Assembly: GCF_008329525.1 (NCBI RefSeq)
Contig: NZ_NPKQ01000004.1
Location: forward strand, 310,001 to 374,000
Length of the DNA stretch: 64,000 nucleotides
Origin: Tardiphaga sp. P9-11
GTDB lineage: Bacteria; Pseudomonadota; Alphaproteobacteria; Rhizobiales; Xanthobacteraceae
Reading direction: 5' to 3'
Shown: piece after piece, positions 27,259-36,046 of the stretch
How the letters are laid out: every line of letters begins with the position of its first letter
Numbering within the stretch: position 1 is the stretch's first letter
Translations under genes and position numbers: made by a program
The notes under the pieces: model-generated
Seen by the model: only the letters and a program-made list of their open reading frames with translations
What the model was told of the DNA's origin: nothing
Databases searched by the model: none

Positions 27259-28536
27259 ATGAGTGAGAGGCCGCCCATTTCGCCGAGGAGCCCGCGTGCC
27301 GCGCTGGAGCCGGAGCAGGTTCCGCCGCCGCCGAAGCGTTCCGATCATGCGCGCAATCCGCTTGTGGTTGCCGGTAATGCCATCATCACCATCATCATCG
27401 TCGCCATGCTCGGTGCAGGTGGTGCCTATGTCTATGGTCGCCAGGCGCTCGAAGCGCCGGGACCGCTGCAGGACGAGAAGGTCGTCAATATCCCCGCACG
27501 CGCGGGCAAGGGCGACATCGCTGAAGCGTTGCTGCGCGAAGGCGTGATCTCCGCCAATCGCTGGGTTTTCATCGGCGCCGTGTTCGCCCTGAAAGCCAGC
27601 TCCGAACTGAAGCCCGGCGAGTATCTGTTCCAGAAGAACGCCAATCTGCGCGACGTCATCGGCACCATCGTCGAAGGCAAGGTCGTGCAACACTCGATCA
27701 CCATTCCCGAAGGCCTGACCTCCGAGCAGATCGTCGCGCGTTTGACTGATAACGACATCTTCACCGGCTCGATCCGCGAAATGCCGCGCGAGGGCACGTT
27801 GCTGCCAGAGACCTATAAATTTCCGCGTGGCACGCCGCGCGACCAGGTGATCCAACGCATGCAGCAGGCGCAAAAGCGCGTGCTGGCCGAGATCTGGGAA
27901 CGCCGCAACGCCGATATCCCCGCGAAGACGCCGGAGCAGTTGGTGACGCTCGCTTCCATCGTTGAGAAGGAAACCGGCCGTGCCGACGAGCGCAGCCGCG
28001 TGGCCGCCGTATTCGCCAATCGCCTGCGCCAGAAGATGAAGCTGCAGTCCGATCCGACGATCATCTACGGCATTGTCGGCGGCAAGGGCACGCTCGGCCG
28101 TCCGATCAAGCGCAGCGAGATCCAGCAGCCGTCGCCGTACAACACCTATGTCGTTGAAGGCCTGCCGCCTGGGCCGATCGCCAATCCCGGCCGTGCGTCG
28201 CTCGAAGCGACCGCCAATCCCGCGCGCACCCGTGACCTGTTCTTCGTTGCCGATGGCACCGGTGGTCACGCCTTCACCGAGACCTACGACGCGCATCAGA
28301 AGAACGTCAGCAAGCTGCGCGCGCTCGAAAAGGCCGTCCAGAACGACGCCGTCGAGCCGCCGGAAGAGGCTGCTGCTGCGCCTGCCGGAGCTCCTCCGGA
28401 TCCCGCTGCGGCGACGGGCACAAGTTCGACCAAACCTGCACCAGCCAAGCGTGCTCGCACGACGCCAGCGCCCGCCGCGCCGGCCCGTCAGGGTGCCGCG
28501 CAGTCGGCGGGTACACCGCCGGTTGTTCAGCAATAG
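27259..28536 (+). CDS. mltG: Endolytic murein transglycosylase
   Basis: 425 aa from the ATG at 27259; the frame also opens from a TTG at 27217. An N-terminal cytoplasmic stretch of about 35 residues leads to one membrane helix (residues about 36-56), then a LysM-like subdomain and the YceG catalytic domain. The catalytic Glu is in LASIVEKETGRADE. It cuts nascent glycan strands in the periplasm and sets their length. The last 70 residues are a Pro/Ala-rich extension. It follows fabF, a conserved order in many Proteobacteria. Confidence 0.95.
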   Translation: MSERPPISPRSPRAALEPEQVPPPPKRSDHARNPLVVAGNAIITIIIVAMLGAGGAYVYGRQALEAPGPLQDEKVVNIPARAGKGDIAEALLREGVISANRWVFIGAVFALKASSELKPGEYLFQKNANLRDVIGTIVEGKVVQHSITIPEGLTSEQIVARLTDNDIFTGSIREMPREGTLLPETYKFPRGTPRDQVIQRMQQAQKRVLAEIWERRNADIPAKTPEQLVTLASIVEKETGRADERSRVAAVFANRLRQKMKLQSDPTIIYGIVGGKGTLGRPIKRSEIQQPSPYNTYVVEGLPPGPIANPGRASLEATANPARTRDLFFVADGTGGHAFTETYDAHQKNVSKLRALEKAVQNDAVEPPEEAAAAPAGAPPDPAAATGTSSTKPAPAKRARTTPAPAAPARQGAAQSAGTPPVVQQ

Positions 28537-28641
28537 GCACCACTCGGCGTGGGCCTGATTTCGCTTGGCCTGAAAAGGCCCTAACCTGATCCGGTTCGCG
28601 CTTTTGCGAATCTTACTCGTATTACTTGGAGACCTTCCGCG

Positions 28642-29529
28642 ATGGCGTTGTCGAGCATGACCGGCTTTGCGCGAAGCCACGGCACCAGCGGGCCTTACAG
28701 CTTCGAGTGGGAGCTGAAGTCCGTCAACGCCAAGGGCTTCGACCTGCGCATGCGGATGCCGCCGGGCTTCGACGAGGTTGAGGCGGTCGCCCGCAAGCGT
28801 GCGACTGAAATGTTGTCGCGCGGCACAGTTTACGCCAACCTCACCGTGAAGCGCAGCAATGCGGCCTCGAGCGTGCGGATCAACGAAGAGGTGTTGAATT
28901 CGGTGCTGCGTATTGCCGCCGAATTGGCCAGCAAGATCGATGCCGTTGCGCCGAGCGTCGACGGCCTGATGAATATCAAGGGCGTCATCGAAGTGGTCGA
29001 GCCCGAGGCTGATGAAGCCGAGGACAAGGTGGCGAAGGCTGCCGTTGCTGCGGCGTTCGAAGAGGCGCTCACCGCGCTGGTCGCGATGCGGAAGCGCGAG
29101 GGGACGACGCTCGGGGATATCCTGTCGCAGCGCCTCGATGAGATCGAGACGCTGTCGAAGAAGGCCGAGGCTGCACCGGGCCGCAAGCCCGAAGCCATTC
29201 GTGCACGGCTCGCCGAACAGATCGCCACGCTGCTGGAAACCTCGGATCGTTTCGATAGCGATCGGCTGAGCCAGGAGGCGCTGATGATGGCGACCAAGGC
29301 CGACATTCGCGAAGAACTGGATCGTATCGCGTCTCACATTTCGCAGTCGCGCGAGATGATCAAGAAGGGCGGGCCCGTGGGGCGCCGGCTGGATTTCCTG
29401 TCGCAGGAGTTCAACCGCGAGGTCAACACCTGCTGCTCGAAATCCAATGATCTGGAATTGACCAGCACCGGCCTCGAAATGAAGAACGTGGTCGAGCAAT
29501 TCCGTGAACAGGTACAGAATCTGGAGTGA
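28642..29529 (+). CDS. yicC: YicC family endoribonuclease-like protein
   Basis: 295 aa. The YicC N-terminal domain begins SSMTGFARSHG, includes ELKSVNAKGFDLRMRMP, and the C-terminal DUF1732 domain ends with QEFNREVNTCCSKSNDLEL and MKNVVEQFREQVQNLE. E. coli YicC is a ribonuclease acting on small RNA; activity here is inferred. TTGGAGACC precedes the ATG. Its stop overlaps the ribosome-binding region of gmk, so the pair is tightly coupled. Confidence 0.94.
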   Translation: MALSSMTGFARSHGTSGPYSFEWELKSVNAKGFDLRMRMPPGFDEVEAVARKRATEMLSRGTVYANLTVKRSNAASSVRINEEVLNSVLRIAAELASKIDAVAPSVDGLMNIKGVIEVVEPEADEAEDKVAKAAVAAAFEEALTALVAMRKREGTTLGDILSQRLDEIETLSKKAEAAPGRKPEAIRARLAEQIATLLETSDRFDSDRLSQEALMMATKADIREELDRIASHISQSREMIKKGGPVGRRLDFLSQEFNREVNTCCSKSNDLELTSTGLEMKNVVEQFREQVQNLE

Positions 29530-29531
29530 CC

Positions 29532-30206
29532 ATGTCCGGGGGCAGCCGAAATTCTGGTGAAGCTGGCTTTGACGGAGTCGAACGGCGCGGACTGATGTTC
29601 GTGCTGTCATCGCCATCCGGTGCCGGCAAGACGACGCTGACGCGGCTGCTGATCGACCGGATGCCGGGACTCCAATTGTCGGTATCGGCCACGACGCGCC
29701 CGATGCGGCCTGGCGAAGTCGACGGCAAGGACTACATGTTCGTCGACAAGCCGCGCTTTGAGACAATGGCCAAGAGCAACGAACTGCTCGAATGGGCTAC
29801 CGTGTTCGACAACCGCTACGGCACGCCGCGTGCGCCGGTGGAAGCAGCCCTCTCTGCCGGCAATGACGTGCTGTTCGACATTGACTGGCAGGGCACCCAG
29901 CAATTGCGCGAGAAGGCCCGTGCCGACGTGGTCAGTGTTTTCATCCTGCCACCCTCGGCCGCCGATCTGGAAAAGCGCTTGCACACGCGCGCGCAGGACT
30001 CTGACGAGGTGATCCGCGGCCGCATGAGCCGCGCCAGCCATGAAATGAGCCACTGGGCGGAATACGACTACATTGTCATCAACCACAATGTAGAGGAGGC
30101 CTATAGCGAGGTGCAGTCGATCCTCAAGGCCGAACGCCTGAAGCGCGAGCGCCGTACCGGACTGACGTCCTTTGTGCGCGGATTGCAGCAAGAACTCGAA
30201 GGCTAA
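29532..30206 (+). CDS. gmk: Guanylate kinase
   Basis: 224 aa. Phosphorylates GMP to GDP. I choose the ATG at 29532 (GGAG 6 bases upstream, within the end of yicC); a GTG two codons earlier is also possible. The P-loop is SSPSGAGKTTL, the GMP-binding segment is SATTRPMRPGEVDGKDY, and the lid follows RMSRASHEMSHW. A 20-residue N-terminal extension before the P-loop domain is usual in rhizobia. Confidence 0.96.
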   Translation: MSGGSRNSGEAGFDGVERRGLMFVLSSPSGAGKTTLTRLLIDRMPGLQLSVSATTRPMRPGEVDGKDYMFVDKPRFETMAKSNELLEWATVFDNRYGTPRAPVEAALSAGNDVLFDIDWQGTQQLREKARADVVSVFILPPSAADLEKRLHTRAQDSDEVIRGRMSRASHEMSHWAEYDYIVINHNVEEAYSEVQSILKAERLKRERRTGLTSFVRGLQQELEG

Positions 30207-30210
30207 TACC

Positions 30211-30834
30211 ATGCAGGCATTGTTCTGGAATGAGCGCACGCAGCAGCTCAGCGATGGTGCACGGGTGTTCGATCTGCTGGCGCTCACGTGGCGTGATGAT
30301 GCCGTGGAGCAGGGTGGAGAAGCTGTGACGGGTTCCGAGGCGTTGCTGCGGCTCGCAGCAACGCGCAAGCTGCGCCGTGTGCCCATCGGCATCATCGGGC
30401 CGCGAGACGCGACACATGCGCAATACGATCTCGCCGAACAGATGGGCGCAGCATTGGCCCGCCATGGCCTGCAACTGTTGTGCGGCGGCAAGAACGGCGT
30501 GATGGAAGCGGCGTGCAAGGGGCATGCGCAGGAGGGCGGCATGCCTGTCGGGCTGCTGCCGGATGAGGAGTGGCACGCGGCCAATCCCTATGTCGCCATT
30601 CCCATCGCGACGGGGATTGGTCCTGCGCGCAATGCAATCATCGCACGGGCATGTCTCGTGCTGGTCGCGATTGGTGGCGGTGTCGGCACACTCTCGGAGA
30701 TGGCGCTCGGACTACAATTCAATCGTCTGGTGTTGGCGATGGCCGATGCGCCAGAGGTGAATACCGTCGAACGCGTTGCTGATGTCGATAGCGTCATCGC
30801 TCGCATTGCAGCACGTATTCTCGCAAACGCATAA
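30211..30834 (+). CDS. TIGR00725/LOG-type nucleotide-binding protein
   Basis: 207 aa from the ATG at 30211, 4 bp after gmk. The Rossmann-like SLOG core shows PIGIIGPRDAT, the glycine-rich LLCGGKNGVMEAACKGA-type loop and GGGVGTLSEMALGLQ. The PGGxGTxxE motif of cytokinin-activating LOG enzymes appears as GGGVGTLSE, lacking the first Pro; this matches the TIGR00725 subgroup, whose substrate is not settled. Residues 1-60 are an extra N-terminal segment. Probably co-transcribed with gmk. Confidence 0.85.
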   Translation: MQALFWNERTQQLSDGARVFDLLALTWRDDAVEQGGEAVTGSEALLRLAATRKLRRVPIGIIGPRDATHAQYDLAEQMGAALARHGLQLLCGGKNGVMEAACKGHAQEGGMPVGLLPDEEWHAANPYVAIPIATGIGPARNAIIARACLVLVAIGGGVGTLSEMALGLQFNRLVLAMADAPEVNTVERVADVDSVIARIAARILANA

Positions 30835-30844
30835 CTTTGTCACC

Positions 30845-30876
30845 CTGTCATAAAACTGATATGCCGCCGTTATACT
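30845..30876 (+). promoter_or_regulatory. Pho box and -10 of the ABC importer
   Basis: CTGTCAT-AAAA-CTGATAT (30845-30862) matches the PhoB box consensus (two CTGTCAT repeats with a 4-base spacer) at 16 of 18 positions. TATACT (30871-30876) follows after 8 bp, which is where a -10 lies when the second half-site replaces the -35. The first gene of the importer begins 44 bp later. Induction by phosphate limitation is inferred. Confidence 0.7.
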
Positions 30877-30919
30877 GAGGCGCAGACTTCAGCATCACAT
30901 TTGACAGGGGACATGGCTC

Positions 30920-31708
30920 GTGCCGTTCGTCGCGATCGCCTATCTGATTTTTCTCGCGGCGCCAGTTCTGTTGCTATTCGTCGGCTCTTTCGGAGAAGTC
31001 TGGAGCGGCACGCTGCTGCCGTCGGGTTTTACCTGGCGCTGGTATCAGGAAGTCGCGGGCGATCCCAGTTTTCGCCGCGCCTTCACCACCAGCCTGAAGA
31101 TCGTCGCGACCACCTGCATCCTCAACATCCTGATCGGACTTCCGCTCGCTTACGCGATTCATGCAGGCGCGCGCGGTGGTATCCGTCTCGCGGCGCGGAT
31201 CGTCACGCTGATGCCGATTGCCGTGCCCGAACTGGTTCTCGCCTTCGGATTCATTCTCGTCTTCTCGTCGGATGCATTGCCGTGGCTCGGCAGTTTCTGG
31301 CTACTGGCGGCGGGTCATCTCGTGTTGACGCTGCCCTATACGGTGACGGCTCTTGTTGCCGATATGGATCAGCTCGGGCTCGCCGAATATGAGCACGCAG
31401 CCGCAACGCTCGGCGCATCGTTTCCGGCACGTATGTGGGACGTCACACTTCCGCAGCTGCATACGAGCCTGCTGTCCTGCATGCTGACGGTGGCGGCGTT
31501 GTCGATCGGTGAGTTTCAATTATCCAATCTGGTCTCGGGCTTTCTGTCGCGCACCTATCCTGTGGTGCTGCTGCAAGCCTTCTACGGCGCGACCGGCTTT
31601 GCTTGCGCGGCCACTGTCGTATTGCTTGGGCTTGCGATGATCGCATCGCTGACCAGCGGGCTGACGGCGCGGGTCACCGGCCGGCGTAAAGTAGGAGCGG
31701 GCGCGTGA
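30920..31708 (+). CDS. ABC importer inner-membrane permease
   Basis: 262 aa from a GTG at 30920 with GGGG nine bases upstream. About six membrane helices. The ATPase-contact EAA loop is EYEHAAATLGASFPARMWD. The permease is of the PotC/PhnV-type class II. First gene of a four-gene unit: permease, ATPase, binding protein, permease. Its stop overlaps the GTG start of the ATPase gene. A Pho box upstream points to a phosphorus compound as substrate. Confidence 0.9.
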   Translation: MPFVAIAYLIFLAAPVLLLFVGSFGEVWSGTLLPSGFTWRWYQEVAGDPSFRRAFTTSLKIVATTCILNILIGLPLAYAIHAGARGGIRLAARIVTLMPIAVPELVLAFGFILVFSSDALPWLGSFWLLAAGHLVLTLPYTVTALVADMDQLGLAEYEHAAATLGASFPARMWDVTLPQLHTSLLSCMLTVAALSIGEFQLSNLVSGFLSRTYPVVLLQAFYGATGFACAATVVLLGLAMIASLTSGLTARVTGRRKVGAGA

Positions 31709-32745
31709 CGCTGCGATACGACCAAGTAAGCTACACCTATCCGGGCGCGGGCACCGGTGTATTCGACATTTCGCTGGAGATCGGCCGCGGCGAATTGCTG
31801 GCGATCATCGGCGCGTCGGGGTCGGGCAAGTCGACGATCCTGAAACTGCTGGCGGGCTTCCTCAAGCCTGACGCCGGCCGCATCCTGATCAATGGCAAGG
31901 ATGTCGGCGCTTCATTACCCGAAGCGCGTCGTCTGGGTGTCGTGTTTCAGAACTATGCGTTGTTCCCGCATATGCGGCTCTGGGAAAACATCGCCTACCC
32001 GCTGAAAGTGCGCGGCATCGCCAGACCGGCGCGGCGCGCGCGGGCCATCGAGATGCTCGGACGTGTCGGTATGGGCAAGCGTGCGGAAGATTACCCAGCG
32101 GAATTGTCGGGCGGCCAGCAGCAGCGCGTCGCGCTGGCGCGTGCGCTGGTGTTCGAGCCGCAAGGCCTGCTGCTCGACGAACCGCTGTCGGCGCTCGATG
32201 CCGGATTGCGGCTGGAGATGCGCGACGAGATCCTGCGTGTGCAGCGTCAGGCCGGCATTGCGACACTGCTGGTGACGCATGATCAGGAAGAAGCACTTTC
32301 GATCGCCGACAAGGTGGTGATGATGCGCGATGGCCGGATCGTGCAGATAGGTACTCCGCGAGAATTGTATGAGACACCGGCCGATGCCAGCGTCGCGGCC
32401 TTTGTCGGTCAGTCCAATCTGTGGCCCGGCAGCGTCTCCGGCGAGGGCATGGTGACAACGCCAATTGGTGTGCTGGCCTGCGACACGCAGAGCAAGAGCG
32501 GTGGCACGAGGGTCACTGTGTTCGTGCGCCCCGAGCGGGTTGAGCCGATCACCGGCCCGGTCGATGCGAGCAATCCATGTTGTTTTGCCGGTACTATGTC
32601 GGCCGATCGTTATCTCGGCCCAGTCAGACGGATCGATATGGCCGTCGCCGGCGGTGCCATTCGTCTTGAGACCCATTTGCGTGGGCCGATCACCGGCGTG
32701 ACGATCCCGAACGATGCCATTCGCCTTTTGCCCCCGACGTCATAA
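31705..32745 (+). CDS. ABC importer ATPase
   Basis: 346 aa from a GTG at 31705 (TAGGAG upstream). Walker A is GASGSGKST, the Q-loop is VVFQNYALFPHM, the signature is LSGGQQQRVALARAL, Walker B is GLLLDEPLSALD and the switch His is in LLVTHDQEEA. A TOBE-like C-terminal domain from about residue 240 is typical of the PotA/FbpC/PhnT class. Powers uptake through the two permeases at 30920 and 33909. Overlaps the preceding gene by four bases. Confidence 0.94.
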   Translation: MTLRYDQVSYTYPGAGTGVFDISLEIGRGELLAIIGASGSGKSTILKLLAGFLKPDAGRILINGKDVGASLPEARRLGVVFQNYALFPHMRLWENIAYPLKVRGIARPARRARAIEMLGRVGMGKRAEDYPAELSGGQQQRVALARALVFEPQGLLLDEPLSALDAGLRLEMRDEILRVQRQAGIATLLVTHDQEEALSIADKVVMMRDGRIVQIGTPRELYETPADASVAAFVGQSNLWPGSVSGEGMVTTPIGVLACDTQSKSGGTRVTVFVRPERVEPITGPVDASNPCCFAGTMSADRYLGPVRRIDMAVAGGAIRLETHLRGPITGVTIPNDAIRLLPPTS

Positions 32746-32756
32746 TGGAGATCGAC

Positions 32757-33836
32757 ATGAACCGACGTAAGTTTCTGAGCGGCGTTGCCGCGGTTTCCCT
32801 GGCCATCAGCATCAGCCAGGCCGCATGGGCTTTCGAAGGCGCAGAGTTCTACGCCGGCGAGAAGACGCTGTATGAAGCCGCACGTAAGGAAGGCTTGGTC
32901 GTATCGTTCGATACCGGACCGACCTGGGCAAACTGGGCCAACCAGTTCAAGGCCTTTCAGAAGCGCTATCCCGGCGTCGAGATGGTCTATAACGACCTCG
33001 GCTCGGCGGCGACCGTCGTCGCTCTCGACAAGGCGCGCAATCGCCCGCAGGCCGATACGGCCTATTACTTTGCAGCGTCCGCTCTGGACGCAGTAAAGGC
33101 CGGCGTCGTTGATGGCTTCAAACCGGTGAATTTCGACAAGCTCGCCGATCCGCTGCGCGAGAGCGATGGGCGCTGGTTCACCATCCACACGCTCAGCGTC
33201 GCGTTCCTCGTTAACACCAAGCTGGTCAAGACCGTGCCGCAGAGCTGGGCGGATCTCCTGAAGCCGGAATACAAGAACGCCATCGTGTATCAGGATCCGC
33301 GTTCGACGGGGCAGGGCCAGGTGGTGGCTTTCGCCGCAGCCTTCGGCAATGGCGGCAGCATGGACAATGTCACGCCGGGTATCGACTATCTGGGCAAGCT
33401 GACCAAGGCCGGCAATGTGCTGCGCACCGTCGGTACCACGCCTTACGCGCAGTTTTTGAAGGGCGAAATCCCGATCTGGATCGGTTACGAAAACGATGGC
33501 CTGAAGGCCAAGTTCATCGACGGTCTCGGCGACGGCGTGTCCGTCGTTATTCCGAAGGAAGCCTCTGCCGCGGCGCCTTACGCCATCTCGCTGGTGAAGA
33601 ACGGCCCGAACCCGAATGCCGGCAAGCTCTGGCTCAACTTCATCATGAGCGATGAAGGCCAGAAGATCTTCGCCGAGGGCTATGTGCGTCCGGCTGTACC
33701 CGGCGTCAGCCTGCCGCCGAGCGTCGCCGACAAGATGCCCGCCGCGCCGCAGGTGCAGGCGATGGATATCGCCAAGGCGACCGCGAAGAGGGCGGAGATC
33801 GACGCCGGCTGGGCCAAGGCCGTTCTCGGTCAGTAA
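32757..33836 (+). CDS. ABC importer periplasmic solute-binding protein, Tat-exported
   Basis: 359 aa from the ATG at 32757 (TGGAG upstream); an ATG at 32745 is in frame. The N-terminus MNRRKFLSGVAAVSLAIS carries a twin-arginine motif (RRKFL), so export in folded form is likely, with cleavage after ...AAWA. The mature part has the type 2 periplasmic-binding fold of the Fe3+/2-aminoethylphosphonate/spermidine group (EGLVVSFDTG, LVNTKLVKTVPQSWADLL, YAISLVKNGPNPNAGK). Specificity is not readable; the Pho box favours a phosphonate or organophosphate. A strong hairpin follows. Confidence 0.88.
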   Translation: MNRRKFLSGVAAVSLAISISQAAWAFEGAEFYAGEKTLYEAARKEGLVVSFDTGPTWANWANQFKAFQKRYPGVEMVYNDLGSAATVVALDKARNRPQADTAYYFAASALDAVKAGVVDGFKPVNFDKLADPLRESDGRWFTIHTLSVAFLVNTKLVKTVPQSWADLLKPEYKNAIVYQDPRSTGQGQVVAFAAAFGNGGSMDNVTPGIDYLGKLTKAGNVLRTVGTTPYAQFLKGEIPIWIGYENDGLKAKFIDGLGDGVSVVIPKEASAAAPYAISLVKNGPNPNAGKLWLNFIMSDEGQKIFAEGYVRPAVPGVSLPPSVADKMPAAPQVQAMDIAKATAKRAEIDAGWAKAVLGQ

Positions 33837-33851
33837 ACCGAACTCACCAAA

Positions 33852-33879
33852 GCGATCCCCGCGTCAGCGCGGGGATCGC
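33852..33879 (+). terminator. Intra-operon hairpin after the binding-protein gene
   Basis: GCGATCCCCGCG (33852-33863) and CGCGGGGATCGC (33868-33879) make a perfect 12-bp stem with a TCAG loop, 15 bp after the binding-protein stop and 30 bp before the second permease. It probably limits read-through or protects the upstream mRNA, giving more binding protein than permease. The core resembles the 1278-1425 repeat. Confidence 0.7.
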
Positions 33880-33908
33880 GTCTTTGTCATGCTGCAACAA
33901 GGATCACG

Positions 33909-34733
33909 ATGAGCGCGCGCGTTCCGACATCCATGCTCGCTACGTTTGCCGTGCCTGGCAGCGTGGTGCTGGGGCTGTTCTTCCTGATCCCCGTCTGCGC
34001 GGTGCTGGTCGGCGCCTTTGCGGATGGCGGTAGCGCCTTCGGCCGTCTGGCAAACGATCCGGTGTTCTGGAACGGTCTGCGCGGCACAATGGTGCTGGGG
34101 ACTGTCGCGCCGTTGTTCTCGCTCGTTGTCGGCTTCTGCGTGGCGCTCGCGCTGGCGCGTTTCGCGCCGGGTCTGCGTACCGCAGCGCTGATTGCGATTT
34201 CGCTGCCGCTGACATTTTCCGGCTTGATCGTCGCCTACGGCTTTATCCTTCTGCTCGGTCGTGCCGGTTTCGTGACGCTGCTGCTCGCCAAACTTGGCTT
34301 CGATCCGGCTGTCATCGGAGGCTTCATCTTTTCACCGGTGGGTCTCGGTCTGGCCTATTCCTATTATCTGGTGCCACGGGTCGTGCTCATCGTATTGCCG
34401 GCGATCAGCAATTTCGATCGCAATCAAATGCTGGCTTCGCGTTCCCTCGGCGCGGGGAGTTTCCGTACGTTGATCGAGGTAATGCTGCCGCAGATTCTGC
34501 CGAGCCTTATTGCAGCCTATTGCCTGACGGCGGCAGTTGCAGTCGGCGCCTATGGTACGGCGCTGGCGCTGGCCGGTACGCAGGTCAATATCCTGCCGTT
34601 GGTGCTCTACAGCAAGATCTCGGAGACGGGGACGGATCTGCCGGCAGCGTCGGCTGCATCCATCGTTCTGGTCGCGATCTGCGCCGTCGTCGTGGCGATC
34701 GGTGAGGCGATGCGTCCGCAGCGCAACCGGTAG
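33909..34733 (+). CDS. Second ABC importer permease
   Basis: 274 aa, ATG at 33909. About six helices. The EAA loop reads MLASRSLGAGSFRTLIEVMLP, and the region AFADGGSAFGRLANDPVFW is the usual periplasmic loop after helix 1 in PotB-type permeases. It pairs with the permease at 30920 to form a heterodimeric channel. It lies downstream of a strong hairpin, so it may be expressed less than the binding protein. Confidence 0.88.
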   Translation: MSARVPTSMLATFAVPGSVVLGLFFLIPVCAVLVGAFADGGSAFGRLANDPVFWNGLRGTMVLGTVAPLFSLVVGFCVALALARFAPGLRTAALIAISLPLTFSGLIVAYGFILLLGRAGFVTLLLAKLGFDPAVIGGFIFSPVGLGLAYSYYLVPRVVLIVLPAISNFDRNQMLASRSLGAGSFRTLIEVMLPQILPSLIAAYCLTAAVAVGAYGTALALAGTQVNILPLVLYSKISETGTDLPAASAASIVLVAICAVVVAIGEAMRPQRNR

Positions 34734-34757
34734 TCCCGTTGCGCTGCGTAATTGCCG

Positions 34758-35816
34758 TCAGTTGGTCAGCATGATCCGGCCGACGACCTTGCCGGCGCGC
34801 AATTCGTCGATCCACTTCTGGGCATCGCCCATCGGCTCTGCTTTCATGGGGGTCGGCTTGAGCTTGCCGGCGCGCGCTAGCGCCATCAGCTCTTTTGCCT
34901 CTTCGAGCGTGCCGACCATGAAGCCTTCGATGGTCATGCGCTTGTAGATCCACTGCACCATGGGCAGGCTGAAATTACCGCCCATCAGGCCGGACACCAC
35001 AATCTTGCCGCCGCGAGCTACAGTTGCCACTGCGAAGTTCATGGACTTGTCGTTGCCGGCGAAGTCGATAACGCCATCGAAGCCGCCGTCATTTTCCTTG
35101 ACCATGCGCTTGGCAACGTCCGGCTCGGAGGGGTCGTAGGCGAATGCTGCGCCGTTCTTCAGCGCGGCTTCGCGCGCGGCGGGATTGAGATCGGCCACGG
35201 AGATCGGCTGCTTGAACATTGCTTGCGCGAGCGCAAGGCCAGCCATGCCGACTCCGCCGAGACCGACGAGCAGCAGGTTACGCTGCCGCGGACGATCGAC
35301 GAGGCGCTTCAGTGCGCCGTAAGCGGTAATGCCCGAGCACATCAATGTCGCCGCCATATTGATCGGCAGCGGATCGTAATCGAGCAGATACTTCTCGTCC
35401 GGCACAAGGACATGCGTTGCGAAACCGCCGTCGAGTGACACGCCGAGGAAGCGGTTCTTGGCGCAGAGGTTCTCATCGCTCGCAAGACAGTCGCGGCATT
35501 TGCCGCAACCGATCCACGGGAAGACAGCCTTCTTCTTGCCGATCAGCGACTGATCGCCATCGGGGCCGACTTCATCGACGATTCCCGCTATCTCGTGGCC
35601 GAGGGTGAAGGGCAAGGTCATGCCGCGCGTGGTGTCGAGCTTCTTGCCGCCGCCGAGATCTGCATAGCCGTCCTGGATGTGTAAATCTGAATGACAGAGC
35701 CCGCAGCATTCGATGCGGACCAGCACTTCCTTGCCTTGCGGCTTCGGCGTGTCGATGATGGTTTCGCAGAGCGGAGCGTCGAATTTCACCAGTGACTGGC
35801 GCTTCATCATGGCCAT
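34758..35816 (-). CDS. Zinc-dependent alcohol dehydrogenase family protein
   Basis: 352 aa from the ATG at 35816; the frame is open 13 codons further. Catalytic zinc ligands appear in CGLCHSDLH and GHEIAG. The structural zinc cluster is CGKCRDCLASDENLC (four Cys). The NAD-binding motif is VGLGGVGMAGLALAQ. The medium-chain dehydrogenase fold is intact, so an active NAD-dependent alcohol/aldehyde oxidoreductase is expected; the substrate is unknown. It is a stand-alone gene, convergent with the ABC importer. Confidence 0.9.
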   Translation of the reverse strand: MAMMKRQSLVKFDAPLCETIIDTPKPQGKEVLVRIECCGLCHSDLHIQDGYADLGGGKKLDTTRGMTLPFTLGHEIAGIVDEVGPDGDQSLIGKKKAVFPWIGCGKCRDCLASDENLCAKNRFLGVSLDGGFATHVLVPDEKYLLDYDPLPINMAATLMCSGITAYGALKRLVDRPRQRNLLLVGLGGVGMAGLALAQAMFKQPISVADLNPAAREAALKNGAAFAYDPSEPDVAKRMVKENDGGFDGVIDFAGNDKSMNFAVATVARGGKIVVSGLMGGNFSLPMVQWIYKRMTIEGFMVGTLEEAKELMALARAGKLKPTPMKAEPMGDAQKWIDELRAGKVVGRIMLTN

Positions 35817-36046
35817 TTTGTTTTTCCCTAGACTTCGTTGCATCCTAGCAATCACAGGATGGGAGCGAGTTCAAGGGTGAGAGAAGGCGCTGCTTCGCAC
35901 CCGGCGTCCAGATCGCCATGTGTGGAAGCTCATGTCGCGCGCATGCGGGTCGTGCCGCTCGGCGGATGTTTGAGCCGTCTGAGGCGCGACCAGTCCGGGG
36001 CGGTCTACTCCGGCACGGACGGCGATCAGCAGTCCTGCGTTGGGCA

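Noticed and set aside
27253-29766. 837-codon minus-strand ORF
   Set aside because: It lies antisense to mltG, yicC and the start of gmk, which have clear family motifs; long antisense frames are expected in high-GC coding DNA.
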